From positions 1-57,238 of the forward strand of contig JAIRTL010000107.1 in assembly GCA_031254915.1 (NCBI GenBank): a DNA stretch of 57,238 nucleotides. The letters run 5' to 3'. Both the position numbers and the translations under genes were made by a program. The notes beneath the pieces were generated by a model that saw only the letters and a program-made list of their open reading frames with translations, was not told where the DNA came from and did not search any database. This DNA is from Planctomycetota bacterium (GTDB lineage Bacteria > Planctomycetota > SZUA-567). Positions 43,658-52,663 of the stretch are shown here, one piece after another (the first letter of the stretch is position 1; every line of letters starts with the position of its first letter).

Positions 43658-45211
43658 ATGAAACGAGTGTCAGCTATCGGTCTGGCTGCAGCGTTCCTCC
43701 TGGTCGCGGGGTTCGCCGCCGCCCAGGACACCGAGACAGCCATGGCCAATGCGAATTACAAGGTGTCCAAGAGTTCGATCTATTCATGGTGCGGTTATCC
43801 CGGCCCGTGCACCAACCCCGCGAGCGCGCTGGTCCTGCTCGAGAAGCAGGGTCCGTACGAAGTCATCATCGGGGATCAGTTCAGCTACCAGATCCAGATT
43901 TCCAACCGCGCGTCCGTCGACATGATCGCCGTGACCCTTGACGACATCCTCCCCGATGGCTTCTCCGTCGATTCCATCGAGCCGAAGCCGGATGCGCAGT
44001 CCGGCAACCGCGTTTCATGGAACCTCGGCACAATCCCCGCGAAATCGGCGAAGATCATCACCATCACCGGTCGCGCCAGCATGCTCGGCTGCCTGGTCTC
44101 CAACGCCCTCGCGAAGATTTGCTACGAGCTTCCGCTGCCGCTCTCCACGCGCGTCATCCAGTGCAACATCGAACTCACCAAGACGCTTCCCGAAGTCGTC
44201 GACATCTGCGATCCGATCGTGATGTGCCTGTCGGTCCGCAACGTCGGTTCCGCCCCGGCCACCAACGTCTGCATCACCGACGAACTGCCGGAAGGCCTGC
44301 TCACGCTTGACGGCCAGTCGAAGATCTCCATCAGCGCCGGCACCATCCCCGTCGGCGGCTACAAGACCTTCGAAGTCAAGCTGAAGGCGACGCACACGGG
44401 CGAATTCACCAACACCGCCCGCGCGACCGCCGACCGCAACTGCTACTCGACGGCCACCGCGAACATCAAGGTCGTTGCGGCCGAGCTTCAACTCAAGGCC
44501 GCCGGCCCCGCCGATGGGTACATCTGCACCCCGCAGCCCTACCAGATCACCGTCACCAACGTCGGCAACTCGCCGGCCAGGGACGTGGTCCTTCTCGACA
44601 GCATCGACGGCCAGAAGGTCAAGATCGAGTCGATCAGCGACGGCGGCAAGGCTCGCGGCAACAAGGTCGCCTGGGCGCTTGGCACCTTGGAACCCAACGA
44701 GAGCAGGACCGTCTGCCTGACCCTGACCTCGACCGTCCCCGGCGCGATCCGCTCCGACTTCTCGGTCACCGGCCGTTGCGTCGATCCGAAGAGCGCGACC
44801 CACTGCCTGACCCTGTCCGGCGTCCCCGGCGTTCTCACGAGCCTCAAGGACAGCTGCGATCCGGTCATCATCGGCAACACGGTCGTCTACACGGTCACCG
44901 CGAGCAACACCGGTTCCAGCGAATCCAGGAACCTCCGCTACACGATCAAGCTTGACGAAGGCATGGAATACGTCGGCGGCTCCGGCGTCACCGACATCAC
45001 CGCCGTCGATGAACGCACCCTCCAGTTCGCGCCGCTGCCCGTCCTCGGGATTGGCGAAACCGCGGCTTGGAACGTTTCGATCAAGGCCTGCAGCGTCGGC
45101 GACAAGCGCTTCACCGCCGACCTGATGACGGACGAACTCACGGACGTCGTCTCCAAGTCCGAATCGACCAACTTCTTCCAGCCCACCATGGCGATAGTTT
45201 ACGCCCAATAG
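43658..45211 (+). CDS. cysteine-rich DUF11-repeat envelope protein, OmcB-like
   Basis: The 517-residue protein has a signal peptide (1-23, ending AAAQ) and four or more DUF11/CARDB-like beta-sandwich repeats. They are recognisable by VTNVGNSPARDVVLLDSI and VTASNTGSSESRNLRYTI. Fifteen cysteines are spread through the mature region, giving scope for extensive disulfide cross-linking. The chlamydial 60-kDa cysteine-rich protein OmcB has the same plan, DUF11 repeats plus many cysteines, and stiffens an envelope with little peptidoglycan. The AGGAGG ribosome site and ATG at 43658 are clear. A strong terminator follows. It is probably a surface or periplasmic structural protein. Confidence 0.78.
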   Translation: MKRVSAIGLAAAFLLVAGFAAAQDTETAMANANYKVSKSSIYSWCGYPGPCTNPASALVLLEKQGPYEVIIGDQFSYQIQISNRASVDMIAVTLDDILPDGFSVDSIEPKPDAQSGNRVSWNLGTIPAKSAKIITITGRASMLGCLVSNALAKICYELPLPLSTRVIQCNIELTKTLPEVVDICDPIVMCLSVRNVGSAPATNVCITDELPEGLLTLDGQSKISISAGTIPVGGYKTFEVKLKATHTGEFTNTARATADRNCYSTATANIKVVAAELQLKAAGPADGYICTPQPYQITVTNVGNSPARDVVLLDSIDGQKVKIESISDGGKARGNKVAWALGTLEPNESRTVCLTLTSTVPGAIRSDFSVTGRCVDPKSATHCLTLSGVPGVLTSLKDSCDPVIIGNTVVYTVTASNTGSSESRNLRYTIKLDEGMEYVGGSGVTDITAVDERTLQFAPLPVLGIGETAAWNVSIKACSVGDKRFTADLMTDELTDVVSKSESTNFFQPTMAIVYAQ

Positions 45212-45256
45212 GCCGGTGGAACGGCGGGTTATCGAAAAAGCGTCGCTCAACGACAG

Positions 45257-45290
45257 CCCCGGAGCCGCAATGCGCGGTTCCGGGGTTTTT
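45257..45290 (+). terminator. strong intrinsic terminator after the DUF11 gene
   Basis: CCCCGGAGCCGC pairs with GCGGTTCCGGGG (one G-T pair) around AATGC, followed by TTTTT. It ends the DUF11 transcript and supports a later start for the MATE gene. Confidence 0.88.
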
Positions 45291-45359
45291 ACTGCGGCCT
45301 TGGCGCGGCCGAGCCACGAGCCTGTTCCCATAACCCCACGCAAAAGCTATCGGCCCGCC

Positions 45360-46766
45360 ATGCATGATAAATTCACCATGATGACCACCGGGCCCGTGGA
45401 GCGGCTCGTGCTCAGGATGGCGGCGCCCACCATCGCCATGATGCTTATTTCGGCGATATACAATATGGCCGACACGTATTACGTCGGCGGCCTCGGCACG
45501 TCGGCGACTGCGGCGGTCGGGGTGAGTTTTTCCCTTATGGCGCTTATCCAGGCGGTCGGCTTTTTCTTCGGGCACGGCGCCGGCAACTACATCGCGCGCG
45601 AACTTGGCGCGCAACGGTACGACAACGCGGGCAGGATGGCCGCGACCGGCTTCGCGACGACGCTGTCGGTCGGCGCGGCGCTTGCCGCCGCCGGTCTCGC
45701 CAACCTCGATCATCTCGCCGAACTGCTCGGATCGACCCCCACCATCCTTCCTCACGCCCGTGAATATCTGTTTTACATTCTCGTCGCCATGCCGTGGATG
45801 GCGTCGTCGTTCACGCTGAACAACCTGCTTCGCTTCCAGGGGAGCGCGGTGTACGGCATGATCGGCATGGCATCCGGCGCGGTCCTGAACATCATCCTCG
45901 ATCCGATTTTCATCTTCGTCCTCGATATGGGCGTCGGCGGCGCGGGACTGGCGACAATGATCAGCCAGATGGTCGGCTTTTCCCTGCTTCTCCGCGGCTG
46001 CGCGCGCCCCGGCAATATCCGGATTCGGCCCGGCAACATCAGGCCAAGCCTGGCGGCGTACCGCGAAATCGCCATGGGCGGTTTTCCGTCGCTGTGCCGG
46101 CAAGGTCTGGCCGGCACGGCGACGATCGTCCTCAACCATACGGCCGCCGGCTTCGGCGACGCCGCCGTCGCCGCGATCGCGATCGTCCAGCGCGTCGGCA
46201 TGTTCGCCGGATCGGCGCTGATCGGCTTTGGCCAGGGGTTCCAGCCGGTTTGCGGATTCAATTACGGCGCCGGACTGTACGCCCGCGTCGGGCGGGCGTT
46301 TTTCTTCTGCGTGAAAACCTCGTCGGTCGCGCTGGTTTTCATCGCCGCCGTCGGCGCCGTTTTCGCGTCGGAAATCGTCGCCCTGTTCCGGCGGGACGAT
46401 CCTCGCGTCATCGAGATCGGCACGCTCGCCCTTCGTCTCCAATGTCTGACGTTTCCGCTTTCTGGCTGGATCATTCTCAACAACATGATGCTGCAGACGA
46501 TCGGCAAGGCGTGGCGCGCAAGCGTTCTCGCGCTGGCGCGGCAAGGGTTGTTCCTTATGCCGGTTCTTTTCGCATTGACGCCGCGCTTCGGCGTTCTCGG
46601 CATCCAGCTCGCCCAGCCCGGAGCCGATGCGGCGACCTTTTTCCTCTCGCTATGGATGGGAACGGGCGTGCTTCGCGAGATGCGGGAAATGGAGGAGCGC
46701 CCGCCGCCGCCATGCGAACCCGATCCCGCCGCGCTCGAGGGGCGGGCCGCGGTCTGGGAGGGATAA
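45360..46766 (+). CDS. MATE-family exporter
   Basis: The 468-residue membrane protein has about 12 hydrophobic segments and MATE blocks: LRMAAPTIAMMLISAIYNMA, TYYVGGLGTSATAAVGVSF and GFGQGFQPVCGFNYGA. MATE proteins export drugs, metabolites or flavins in exchange for Na+ or H+. The first ATG of the open frame (45216) is upstream of the terminator; the ATG at 45360 (MHDKFTMMTTGPVERLVLR) fits the family better. No ribosome site is clear there. The gene is unlinked to neighbouring functions. Confidence 0.88.
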   Translation: MHDKFTMMTTGPVERLVLRMAAPTIAMMLISAIYNMADTYYVGGLGTSATAAVGVSFSLMALIQAVGFFFGHGAGNYIARELGAQRYDNAGRMAATGFATTLSVGAALAAAGLANLDHLAELLGSTPTILPHAREYLFYILVAMPWMASSFTLNNLLRFQGSAVYGMIGMASGAVLNIILDPIFIFVLDMGVGGAGLATMISQMVGFSLLLRGCARPGNIRIRPGNIRPSLAAYREIAMGGFPSLCRQGLAGTATIVLNHTAAGFGDAAVAAIAIVQRVGMFAGSALIGFGQGFQPVCGFNYGAGLYARVGRAFFFCVKTSSVALVFIAAVGAVFASEIVALFRRDDPRVIEIGTLALRLQCLTFPLSGWIILNNMMLQTIGKAWRASVLALARQGLFLMPVLFALTPRFGVLGIQLAQPGADAATFFLSLWMGTGVLREMREMEERPPPPCEPDPAALEGRAAVWEG

Positions 46767-46855
46767 CCGCCGGTTTTCCGCATCGACGGACATGTGGTCT
46801 TCAGGCGTGACGAGGGGGAGGGAATGCCGCCCCGAAAGGGGGAAGGAGTGGAATT

Positions 46856-47383
46856 ATGAGGAAGGCAATCGTATCGAGTCTCCTGTTCGCGGCCGCGTTG
46901 GCCGTTTTCGGCTGTCGCGAGCGCGCCCGCCCCGCGCCCGTTTGCGCTCCGCCCCGTGCTTCCGTCTGCGCGCCGGCGCCGACTGCGGCCGCGACGCCCG
47001 CGCCGGCGCCGGTGGTGGAGAAAGCCATGGTTACGGAAGCCGACCTGCTGCACCGTCGCTTTGTATTGGAAACGTTTGACGGCGAGGAAATCGCGGTCGA
47101 ACGCCGCCAGCCCGGCATCGAGTTCCTCGAGGGCATGCGCATCGCCGGCAGCGCCTGCAACCGCTTCCTGGCTCCGGGCAAGCTTGAAAACGGCGTTCTC
47201 ACCGCCGCCGGCCCTGTCGCCTCGACGCTGATGATGTGCCCGGACGAAGCGCTGAACCGTCTTGACCAGGCGATCCCGCGCATGCTCGAGGCCGGGGTGA
47301 GGGTGGATCTGTCGGAAGGGGTTCTGATCCTTTCCGGGGGCGGCCATGTCCTGGTCTACCGCTCGCGTGATTGGGTGAACTGA
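46856..47383 (+). CDS. META-domain lipoprotein (HslJ-like)
   Basis: The 175-residue protein has a lipobox ending at C20 (LAVFGC), so it is a probable lipoprotein. A proline- and alanine-rich linker follows (residues 21-55). The META domain then contains GSACNRFLAPGKLENG and TLMMCPDEALNRLDQAI, typical of HslJ-type proteins. META proteins are linked to heat-inducible antibiotic resistance (HslJ) but lack known enzymatic activity. GGAAGGAG precedes the ATG. Confidence 0.85.
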   Translation: MRKAIVSSLLFAAALAVFGCRERARPAPVCAPPRASVCAPAPTAAATPAPAPVVEKAMVTEADLLHRRFVLETFDGEEIAVERRQPGIEFLEGMRIAGSACNRFLAPGKLENGVLTAAGPVASTLMMCPDEALNRLDQAIPRMLEAGVRVDLSEGVLILSGGGHVLVYRSRDWVN

Positions 47384-47492
47384 CCGGCGAGGCTTCGGGA
47401 AGGGCGCCCGCCCGGTAGTCGGTTTGCTTTTCTTTACAAGTTCACTTCGTGAAAACGCCGCGGAAATAAAAAACGCCGCCCGAATTTTGCGC

Positions 47493-47521
47493 TTGCGATG
47501 ACGTTGCGTTCATGCTATGAT
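47493..47521 (+). promoter_or_regulatory. promoter for rplS
   Basis: TTGCGA (47493-47498) and TATGAT (47516-47521) are separated by 17 bases. rplS starts 164 bases downstream, a leader long enough for regulation, but no known leader motif is recognised in 47522-47684. Confidence 0.6.
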
Positions 47522-47684
47522 TTGTTTGCCAGTGAAGCGCCCGGCTCTTGGTCCGGGCGTGGTTGTTTTTATCGGCGATCTGGAGCGACACGCGTCGTTG
47601 CCCGGCCCCCGAAACGGTTCATGGGTATGCGAAGCGCCGGCGGCGCGTCATGGCGCGGGGCGGATTTTCACGTAGGAGTGGGTC

Positions 47685-48062
47685 ATGAATCCCATTATCA
47701 GCGAACTTGAAAAAGAGCACGCCAAACAATCGATCGACGACTTCCGGGTCGGCGATACGGTGGATGTGCACGTCCGCATCATCGAGGGCGAGAAGGAACG
47801 CATCCAGGTTTTCAACGGCGTCGTGATCGCGATGAACAAGGGCGGCATCAACGCCAACTTCACTGTGCGCCGCCTGGTGTCCGGCGAAGGCGTCGAACGC
47901 GTCTTCCCCTTCCACGCGCCCAGGGTCGAGAAGGTCGAGGTCAGGCGCCGCGGCCGCACCCGCCGGGCCAAGCTCTATTATCTTCGCGGCAGGATCGGCA
48001 AGGCAACCCGCCTGAAAGAGGAATCCAGGCCCTCCCGCGCCCTCGCCAAGGCCAAGAAATAG
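47685..48062 (+). CDS. rplS: 50S ribosomal protein L19
   Basis: The 125-residue protein contains the L19 core: VDVHVRIIEGEKERIQVFNG and VERVFPFHAPRVEKVEVRRR, then RAKLYYLRGRIGKATRLKE. L19 sits at the interface of the 30S and 50S subunits. In many bacteria it follows trmD and rimM; here neither neighbour is present, and a HEAT-repeat gene follows 39 bases on. AGGAG precedes the ATG. The length is normal. Confidence 0.97.
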   Translation: MNPIISELEKEHAKQSIDDFRVGDTVDVHVRIIEGEKERIQVFNGVVIAMNKGGINANFTVRRLVSGEGVERVFPFHAPRVEKVEVRRRGRTRRAKLYYLRGRIGKATRLKEESRPSRALAKAKK

Positions 48063-48101
48063 CTGTCCGCCCCTGTCGGAACGAAAACGGGGGGGAGACG
48101 T

Positions 48102-49598
48102 ATGCGGTCGCCGGGGTTGCTGGCGTGCATAGGCTGGTTCGCGCTTCTCGGCGCGGCGTCCGCCCTGGACGCGCGGGCGCTGCTTGATCTCGCCGTCGAT
48201 CCGCGCGCGCCCGCCTACGCGAAAGAATACGCGGAATCGCGCCTTGACGCGCTTGCCGGGACTTCGGCGGGCGCGTTTATTTCCGCCGTCGAAAACGGCG
48301 GCCCGGACGCGGTTGTCGCGGCGCGGCTGCTTGGCGTCTCGACTTCGCCCGACTCCGAAGCGGCGCTGTTGGCGGCCGCTTTCGGCGCCGATCCGGTGAT
48401 CGCGGTTGCGGCCGCGGAAGCGCTTGGCGAGATGTATTCCCGCCTTCCGGAACGGGAAATTTTCCGCCTGCTTCGCCATGGCGGCAGGGAACCGGGGGAA
48501 ACGCGTCCGCCGGATGCGACCGAGGACTGGATGGAACTTGCGCTCCGCGAAGCGAAGGCGAGGTCCCGGTTCCGGGCGTTTGTGGTGCGCGGCTTGTATG
48601 CGAGGCATGCCCGGTTCGAGCGCGATGGACAAACCGTCCCGATGCCCGACAACCTGGCGCGGAAATTGTGGGAATACCTCGGGGACGCCGACCATGAACT
48701 CAAGTTCTGGGCCGTCCGCGCCGCCGGCGTGTCCGGGTCGCCGCAGGCGACGGAACGTCTGGCGTCGTTTCTGTATCTCGAAACCGACCCGCGCCTGCTC
48801 GCCGAGGCGCTTCGCGTCCTGGCGAGGCTCCGCCCGCCCGCGCATTGGGACGCGGTGGAGCGGCACGCCGCCCACGAAGATCCCGCCGTCTCCCTCGAAG
48901 CCCTCGCCGCCCTCGCCGCCCTCGGCTATCCGTACGCCATGTTCCCGCCCGCGCCCGGAACGGGCGACCGCTGCGCGGCCGCCTTTGTCCGCCATCCCTC
49001 GACCGCGCTTCGCCTTCGCGCCCTCGGGATGCTTCGCGACGTCGCCGATCCACGGGCCGAGGAATACGTCGTCGCCGCCCTCGGCGACCTGTCCGGCCCG
49101 GTGCGCGCGTTTGCCGCGCGGATAGCGGGCGAGAAGCGCTTCGCCAACGCGCCGGCGGCGCTCACGATCCTCCTGAACGACTCATGGCCCGCCGTGAGAG
49201 GCGAAGCCGCCAGGGCGCTCGTCTCCCTCGGCGTCGTCGGCGTCGTGCCGCGAATGCTCGACGACCTCGAAGGCGACAACCCCGGGCTGCGGCGCGAAGC
49301 GGCGAAAACCCTCGGCGACCTCGGCGACGCGCGGGTTGTCCCGCATCTGACGGCGGCGCTCGGCAGCGGCGATCCGGAGCTGCGCGCCGCCGCGCTCGAG
49401 TCTCTGGGCAAGCTCGGCGATGCGCGAGCCGGCCCCGCCGTCCACTCCCTCATGCGTTCCTGCGGAGACGACGCCCTCGCCATGGTCGCCGCGCGCGCCC
49501 TGTTCCGGCTCTATGGCGACGACCCGGGCGACAGCGCGTCCAGCCGCGACGCCTGGGCGCGGCGCAACGGCATGGAGGTTCCGGCCGATGGCCGCTGA
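48102..49598 (+). CDS. secreted HEAT-repeat protein
   Basis: The 498-residue protein has a signal peptide (1-21, ending AASAL). Many HEAT-like helical pairs follow, such as AVSLEALAALAALGYP, LRREAAKTLGDLGDARVVPH and LRAAALESLGKLGDARAGPA. HEAT solenoids bind partners. The C-terminal half is clearly repetitive in 30-residue units. The stop overlaps the next start by 11 bases, which links it to the UPF0104-like gene. No catalytic motif is seen. GGGGGGGAGA precedes the ATG. Confidence 0.8.
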   Translation: MRSPGLLACIGWFALLGAASALDARALLDLAVDPRAPAYAKEYAESRLDALAGTSAGAFISAVENGGPDAVVAARLLGVSTSPDSEAALLAAAFGADPVIAVAAAEALGEMYSRLPEREIFRLLRHGGREPGETRPPDATEDWMELALREAKARSRFRAFVVRGLYARHARFERDGQTVPMPDNLARKLWEYLGDADHELKFWAVRAAGVSGSPQATERLASFLYLETDPRLLAEALRVLARLRPPAHWDAVERHAAHEDPAVSLEALAALAALGYPYAMFPPAPGTGDRCAAAFVRHPSTALRLRALGMLRDVADPRAEEYVVAALGDLSGPVRAFAARIAGEKRFANAPAALTILLNDSWPAVRGEAARALVSLGVVGVVPRMLDDLEGDNPGLRREAAKTLGDLGDARVVPHLTAALGSGDPELRAAALESLGKLGDARAGPAVHSLMRSCGDDALAMVAARALFRLYGDDPGDSASSRDAWARRNGMEVPADGR

Positions 49599-50775
49599 CG
49601 GCGCCGCGCCTTCCGCATCCCCGTCCCGGTGGGAATGGCTGCCCGTCCTGTTGCTGCCGGTTCCGGCCGCCGTCTGCCTGACGGCCGCCCCCGGCGCCGC
49701 CGCCGGCCGGTTCGCGTTCTGGGTCGGATTGGCGCTGATCCCCGGCGTCGTCTGGCGGTTGCTCGGCCATGCCTCCTGGCGCGTGCACCGGGCGTGCTTC
49801 GCGTTTGGCCTGCTGTGCTTCATGGCGACGGACGCCAGGCTCCGTCCGGACGCCGCCGGCCTTGCGCGCATTCTCCGGAATTGGCCGCTGGTCCTTCTGG
49901 GCCTCGCGTTCTGCCTGAGCCAGCCGTTCTGGGGCGCGCTCAGGATCGGCCTCCTCCTCAACGATTCGATGGGCGCGGTCTCCATCCCGCATTGCCTGCG
50001 CCTGTGCCTGGTGGGGAATTTCTTCAATATTTTTCTGCCGGGGGCGACCGGCGGCGACGCGTACCGCGTGTATGCCATTTCCGGCGGGGAGCGGCGGGGG
50101 TTCGCGCCGGCGCTCGCCGCCGTCACCCTCGACCGGTTCCTCGGCCTGCCGCCGCTTGTTTGCATCATTCTCGCCGCCTCGCTCCTCGACGCCGGTTTTT
50201 TCGGGTCGGCGTTGTCCGCGCGGCTCGGGACCTTCGTCGCCGCCGCCGCCGGAATCGCGCTTCTTCTGACCGTTTTCCTCCTGTCGGGGCGCCGCGCCGC
50301 GCTCGACGGCGGGGCCCCGGAAGCGGATCGGCATCCGGTGTGGGGCCGCTTCAGGCGCTTCCGCCGGCTCCTGGCCCGAAACTTGGCCGGGAAAAGGACC
50401 CTGCCGCTCGCTTTCCTCCACGGACTTGCCTCGCATATCGCCGTCGTTTTCGCCTGCATGCTGTTCGGGCGGACGGCGGGCGTGGAAGGCGTGTCGGCGC
50501 TGCGGCATTTTCTCGTCGTGCCGCTCGCCATGGCGGTCAACTCCATCCCCGGCGCGCCGGGCGGCCTTGGTCAGGGGGAGCTCGCCATGGCCGCCCTGCT
50601 CGATCTCGCCGCGCCCGGCATGGGCAACGCCCAGGCCGGCGTCCTCGCCATGCTGCTTCTGCGCTGCGGCAACATCCTCGCCGGCCTCGCGGGCGGCTGC
50701 GTGTTCGCCGCATCCGGCGGCGGCTCCCCCTTCGCCGAAGCCAAACGGCTTCGGCGCTTCGAGACGGACGCCTGA
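49588..50775 (+). CDS. UPF0104-like (lysylphosphatidylglycerol synthase membrane domain type) protein
   Basis: The 395-residue membrane protein has about eight hydrophobic segments, with the UPF0104/AglD-type blocks GNFFNIFLPGATGGDAYRVY, VTLDRFLGLPPLVCI and SIPGAPGGLGQGELAMA. Such proteins flip lipids or glycolipids or are related to the MprF membrane half. It lacks the soluble transferase half of MprF. ATG at 49588 overlaps the previous stop by 11 bases and is preceded by GGAGGTTCC. The next gene starts one base after its stop. Confidence 0.85.
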   Translation: MAADGAAPSASPSRWEWLPVLLLPVPAAVCLTAAPGAAAGRFAFWVGLALIPGVVWRLLGHASWRVHRACFAFGLLCFMATDARLRPDAAGLARILRNWPLVLLGLAFCLSQPFWGALRIGLLLNDSMGAVSIPHCLRLCLVGNFFNIFLPGATGGDAYRVYAISGGERRGFAPALAAVTLDRFLGLPPLVCIILAASLLDAGFFGSALSARLGTFVAAAAGIALLLTVFLLSGRRAALDGGAPEADRHPVWGRFRRFRRLLARNLAGKRTLPLAFLHGLASHIAVVFACMLFGRTAGVEGVSALRHFLVVPLAMAVNSIPGAPGGLGQGELAMAALLDLAAPGMGNAQAGVLAMLLLRCGNILAGLAGGCVFAASGGGSPFAEAKRLRRFETDA

Positions 50776-50776
50776 A

Positions 50777-51763
50777 ATGCCGATCAATCCGGCCAAGCCG
50801 TTCGACCTGGAATTCCCGGTGACGCCGGCGCAGGACCGCCTGCGCCTCGACTTGTTCATCAGGGCGATGGTGCCGTCGATGAGTCGGACCCGCATCCAGC
50901 GGCGCATCCGCGAAAACCGGGTGGAAGTCAACGGCGCTCCCCGTCCCGCCAATTGGCGGGTCCTCGACGGCGACGCCGTGCTTCTGCGCTGCAACATTCC
51001 GGAAGAGGGCGAAGACGCCGGCAAGCGCATCCCCCTCGACATCCTCCACGAGGACGACGACATCGTCGTCGTCAACAAGCAGCCGGGGCTCGTCGTCCAC
51101 CCCGTGGGCAGGCACCGTCACGACACGCTCCTGAACGCCCTGTACTGGCGCTACAAGGGCATTCTCCCGGACGACGAACCCGTGACCCTCGCCAACCGCC
51201 TCGACCAGTGCACCTCCGGAGTCGTCCTCGTCGCCAAGCACGCCGCCGCCAAACGGATCGTGCAGGGGGATTTCGAAAACCGCGTTCCCGGGAAAGAATA
51301 TCTGGCGCTGTGCCGGGGAAAGCTCGCGGACGACAAGGGCGAAATCGATCTGCCGCTCGGCCCCGCCGGCGAGGGCGACCATTGCCGGGTGGCGGTCCGC
51401 CATGACGCGCCGGGCAAGGCGTCTCTTACCCGCTATCAAGTCGCGGAACGGTTGCCCGGATTCACGCTGGTCCGGCTGCGTCCGGTCACGGGCCGACAAC
51501 ACCAGCTCCGCGTGCATATGGCGGCGCTCGGACATCCGCTCGCCGCCGACGCCCGCTACGGCGGCGGCGGGCGTCTGACCCTGGAGCTCCCGGACGGCCG
51601 CCTCCATATCCTCGACCGCTGCGCGCTCCACGCCGAAAGCCTGACCTTCCGCCATCCGGCCGACGGCAGGACGATGACCGTCGCGGCGGCTCTGGCGGCG
51701 GACATGGCGCAAACGCTTGACGCGCTGCGGGAAGGCGCAAAAGAGGTTTTCCGCCTCGATTGA
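50777..51763 (+). CDS. RluA-family pseudouridine synthase with S4 domain
   Basis: The 328-residue protein has an S4-like RNA-binding region at about 20-75 (RTRIQRRIRENRVEVNG). The synthase domain contains the catalytic D143 in LANRLDQCTSGVVLVAK, and VTGRQHQLRVHMAALGHPLA is a conserved RluA motif. These enzymes isomerise uridine in 23S rRNA or tRNA. The residue before RLD is asparagine (N140) where histidine is usual, so the exact target is uncertain. It starts one base after the UPF0104-like stop and overlaps the promoter at 51760. Confidence 0.9.
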   Translation: MPINPAKPFDLEFPVTPAQDRLRLDLFIRAMVPSMSRTRIQRRIRENRVEVNGAPRPANWRVLDGDAVLLRCNIPEEGEDAGKRIPLDILHEDDDIVVVNKQPGLVVHPVGRHRHDTLLNALYWRYKGILPDDEPVTLANRLDQCTSGVVLVAKHAAAKRIVQGDFENRVPGKEYLALCRGKLADDKGEIDLPLGPAGEGDHCRVAVRHDAPGKASLTRYQVAERLPGFTLVRLRPVTGRQHQLRVHMAALGHPLAADARYGGGGRLTLELPDGRLHILDRCALHAESLTFRHPADGRTMTVAAALAADMAQTLDALREGAKEVFRLD

Positions 51764-51788
51764 CGCTCCCTCCGCCGCCGGCTATACT
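51760..51788 (+). promoter_or_regulatory. strong promoter for the phosphatidyltransferase gene
   Basis: TTGACG (51760-51765) and TATACT (51783-51788) are spaced by 17 bases, overlapping the stop codon of the upstream gene. It drives the gene at 51992; the 200-base leader contains several GC-rich inverted repeats but no named motif. Confidence 0.65.
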
Positions 51789-51991
51789 ACGGGCGGCGGC
51801 TCGTTTTCCCGGCGCGTATCCGGAGGGGGGGCTTTTTCGGGAACAACTCTCCCCTCCGGGCCGCCCCTCCCAAAACCTTTTGGCAAGCTTTTGGAAAGGG
51901 CGGGTGGGGGAGGCGGGTCGGGCCGGCGCGGTATGGCGGCCGGGCGGTTGGCGGGGTCGGCGTGTGTGTTTTTTCCGAAAGAAGCGTATCC

Positions 51992-52663
51992 ATGAGAAAG
52001 CGGCTGCCTCTTTTCAATCTGCCCAATGCGCTCACGTTGTCGCGGTTTTTTTTCGCGCCGGCGATGTTGCTGCTCGTAACGCGTCTTCGTGATCCGGCGC
52101 TTGATCCCGGCGCCTGGAAGATATCGCTCGCCGCGTTCATTCTGCTCATTGTTACGCTGCTCACCGATTTGTTCGACGGGACGCTGGCGCGCGCACGCCG
52201 CGAAGTCACCAATTTCGGCAAGATCATGGATCCGGTGGCGGACAGCACGTTTTTCATGACGTTGTTGTTCGGGTTGTCGGAGTCGCCGCGCTTTGGCGGG
52301 GCGATCAGCATCTGGCTGCCGATCCTCGTGTTGTACCGCGAAATCGCCATGCATATTTTGCGCCGCTACGCCGCCCTGAAGGGGAACGCGGTGCCCGCCA
52401 AGCTGTCCGGCAAGATCAAGATGTTCACCCAGAGCCTGGCGACGGCGGCGTTTCTTCTTCTTGTCCTCGCCCGCGACTGGACGTACGGCATGCCGGGGGG
52501 GGCGATGGCGAGTGAAGGCTTCCTGCGCGGCTGCGCCACTTTCGCCGGCGTGTATACGGTCGCCGTCAACCTTCTCAGCCTTGTCGAGTATTCCCGCGAC
52601 ATTCCGGAACTCATCGCCGAATACGCCCAGACGGACGCTCCCGACGCGGACGGGAAAGCATGA
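51992..52663 (+). CDS. CDP-alcohol phosphatidyltransferase family protein
   Basis: The 223-residue membrane protein has the CDP-alcohol motif D59-x2-D62-G63-x2-A66-R67-x8-G76-x3-D80-x3-D84 (DLFDGTLARARREVTNFGK then IMDPVADS). It opens with LPNALTLSRFFFAPA, typical of PgsA-like phosphatidylglycerophosphate synthases. Such enzymes condense CDP-diacylglycerol with glycerol-3-phosphate in phospholipid synthesis. The last four bases overlap the next gene (ATGA). The ATG follows GAAAGAAGCG. Confidence 0.88.
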   Translation: MRKRLPLFNLPNALTLSRFFFAPAMLLLVTRLRDPALDPGAWKISLAAFILLIVTLLTDLFDGTLARARREVTNFGKIMDPVADSTFFMTLLFGLSESPRFGGAISIWLPILVLYREIAMHILRRYAALKGNAVPAKLSGKIKMFTQSLATAAFLLLVLARDWTYGMPGGAMASEGFLRGCATFAGVYTVAVNLLSLVEYSRDIPELIAEYAQTDAPDADGKA

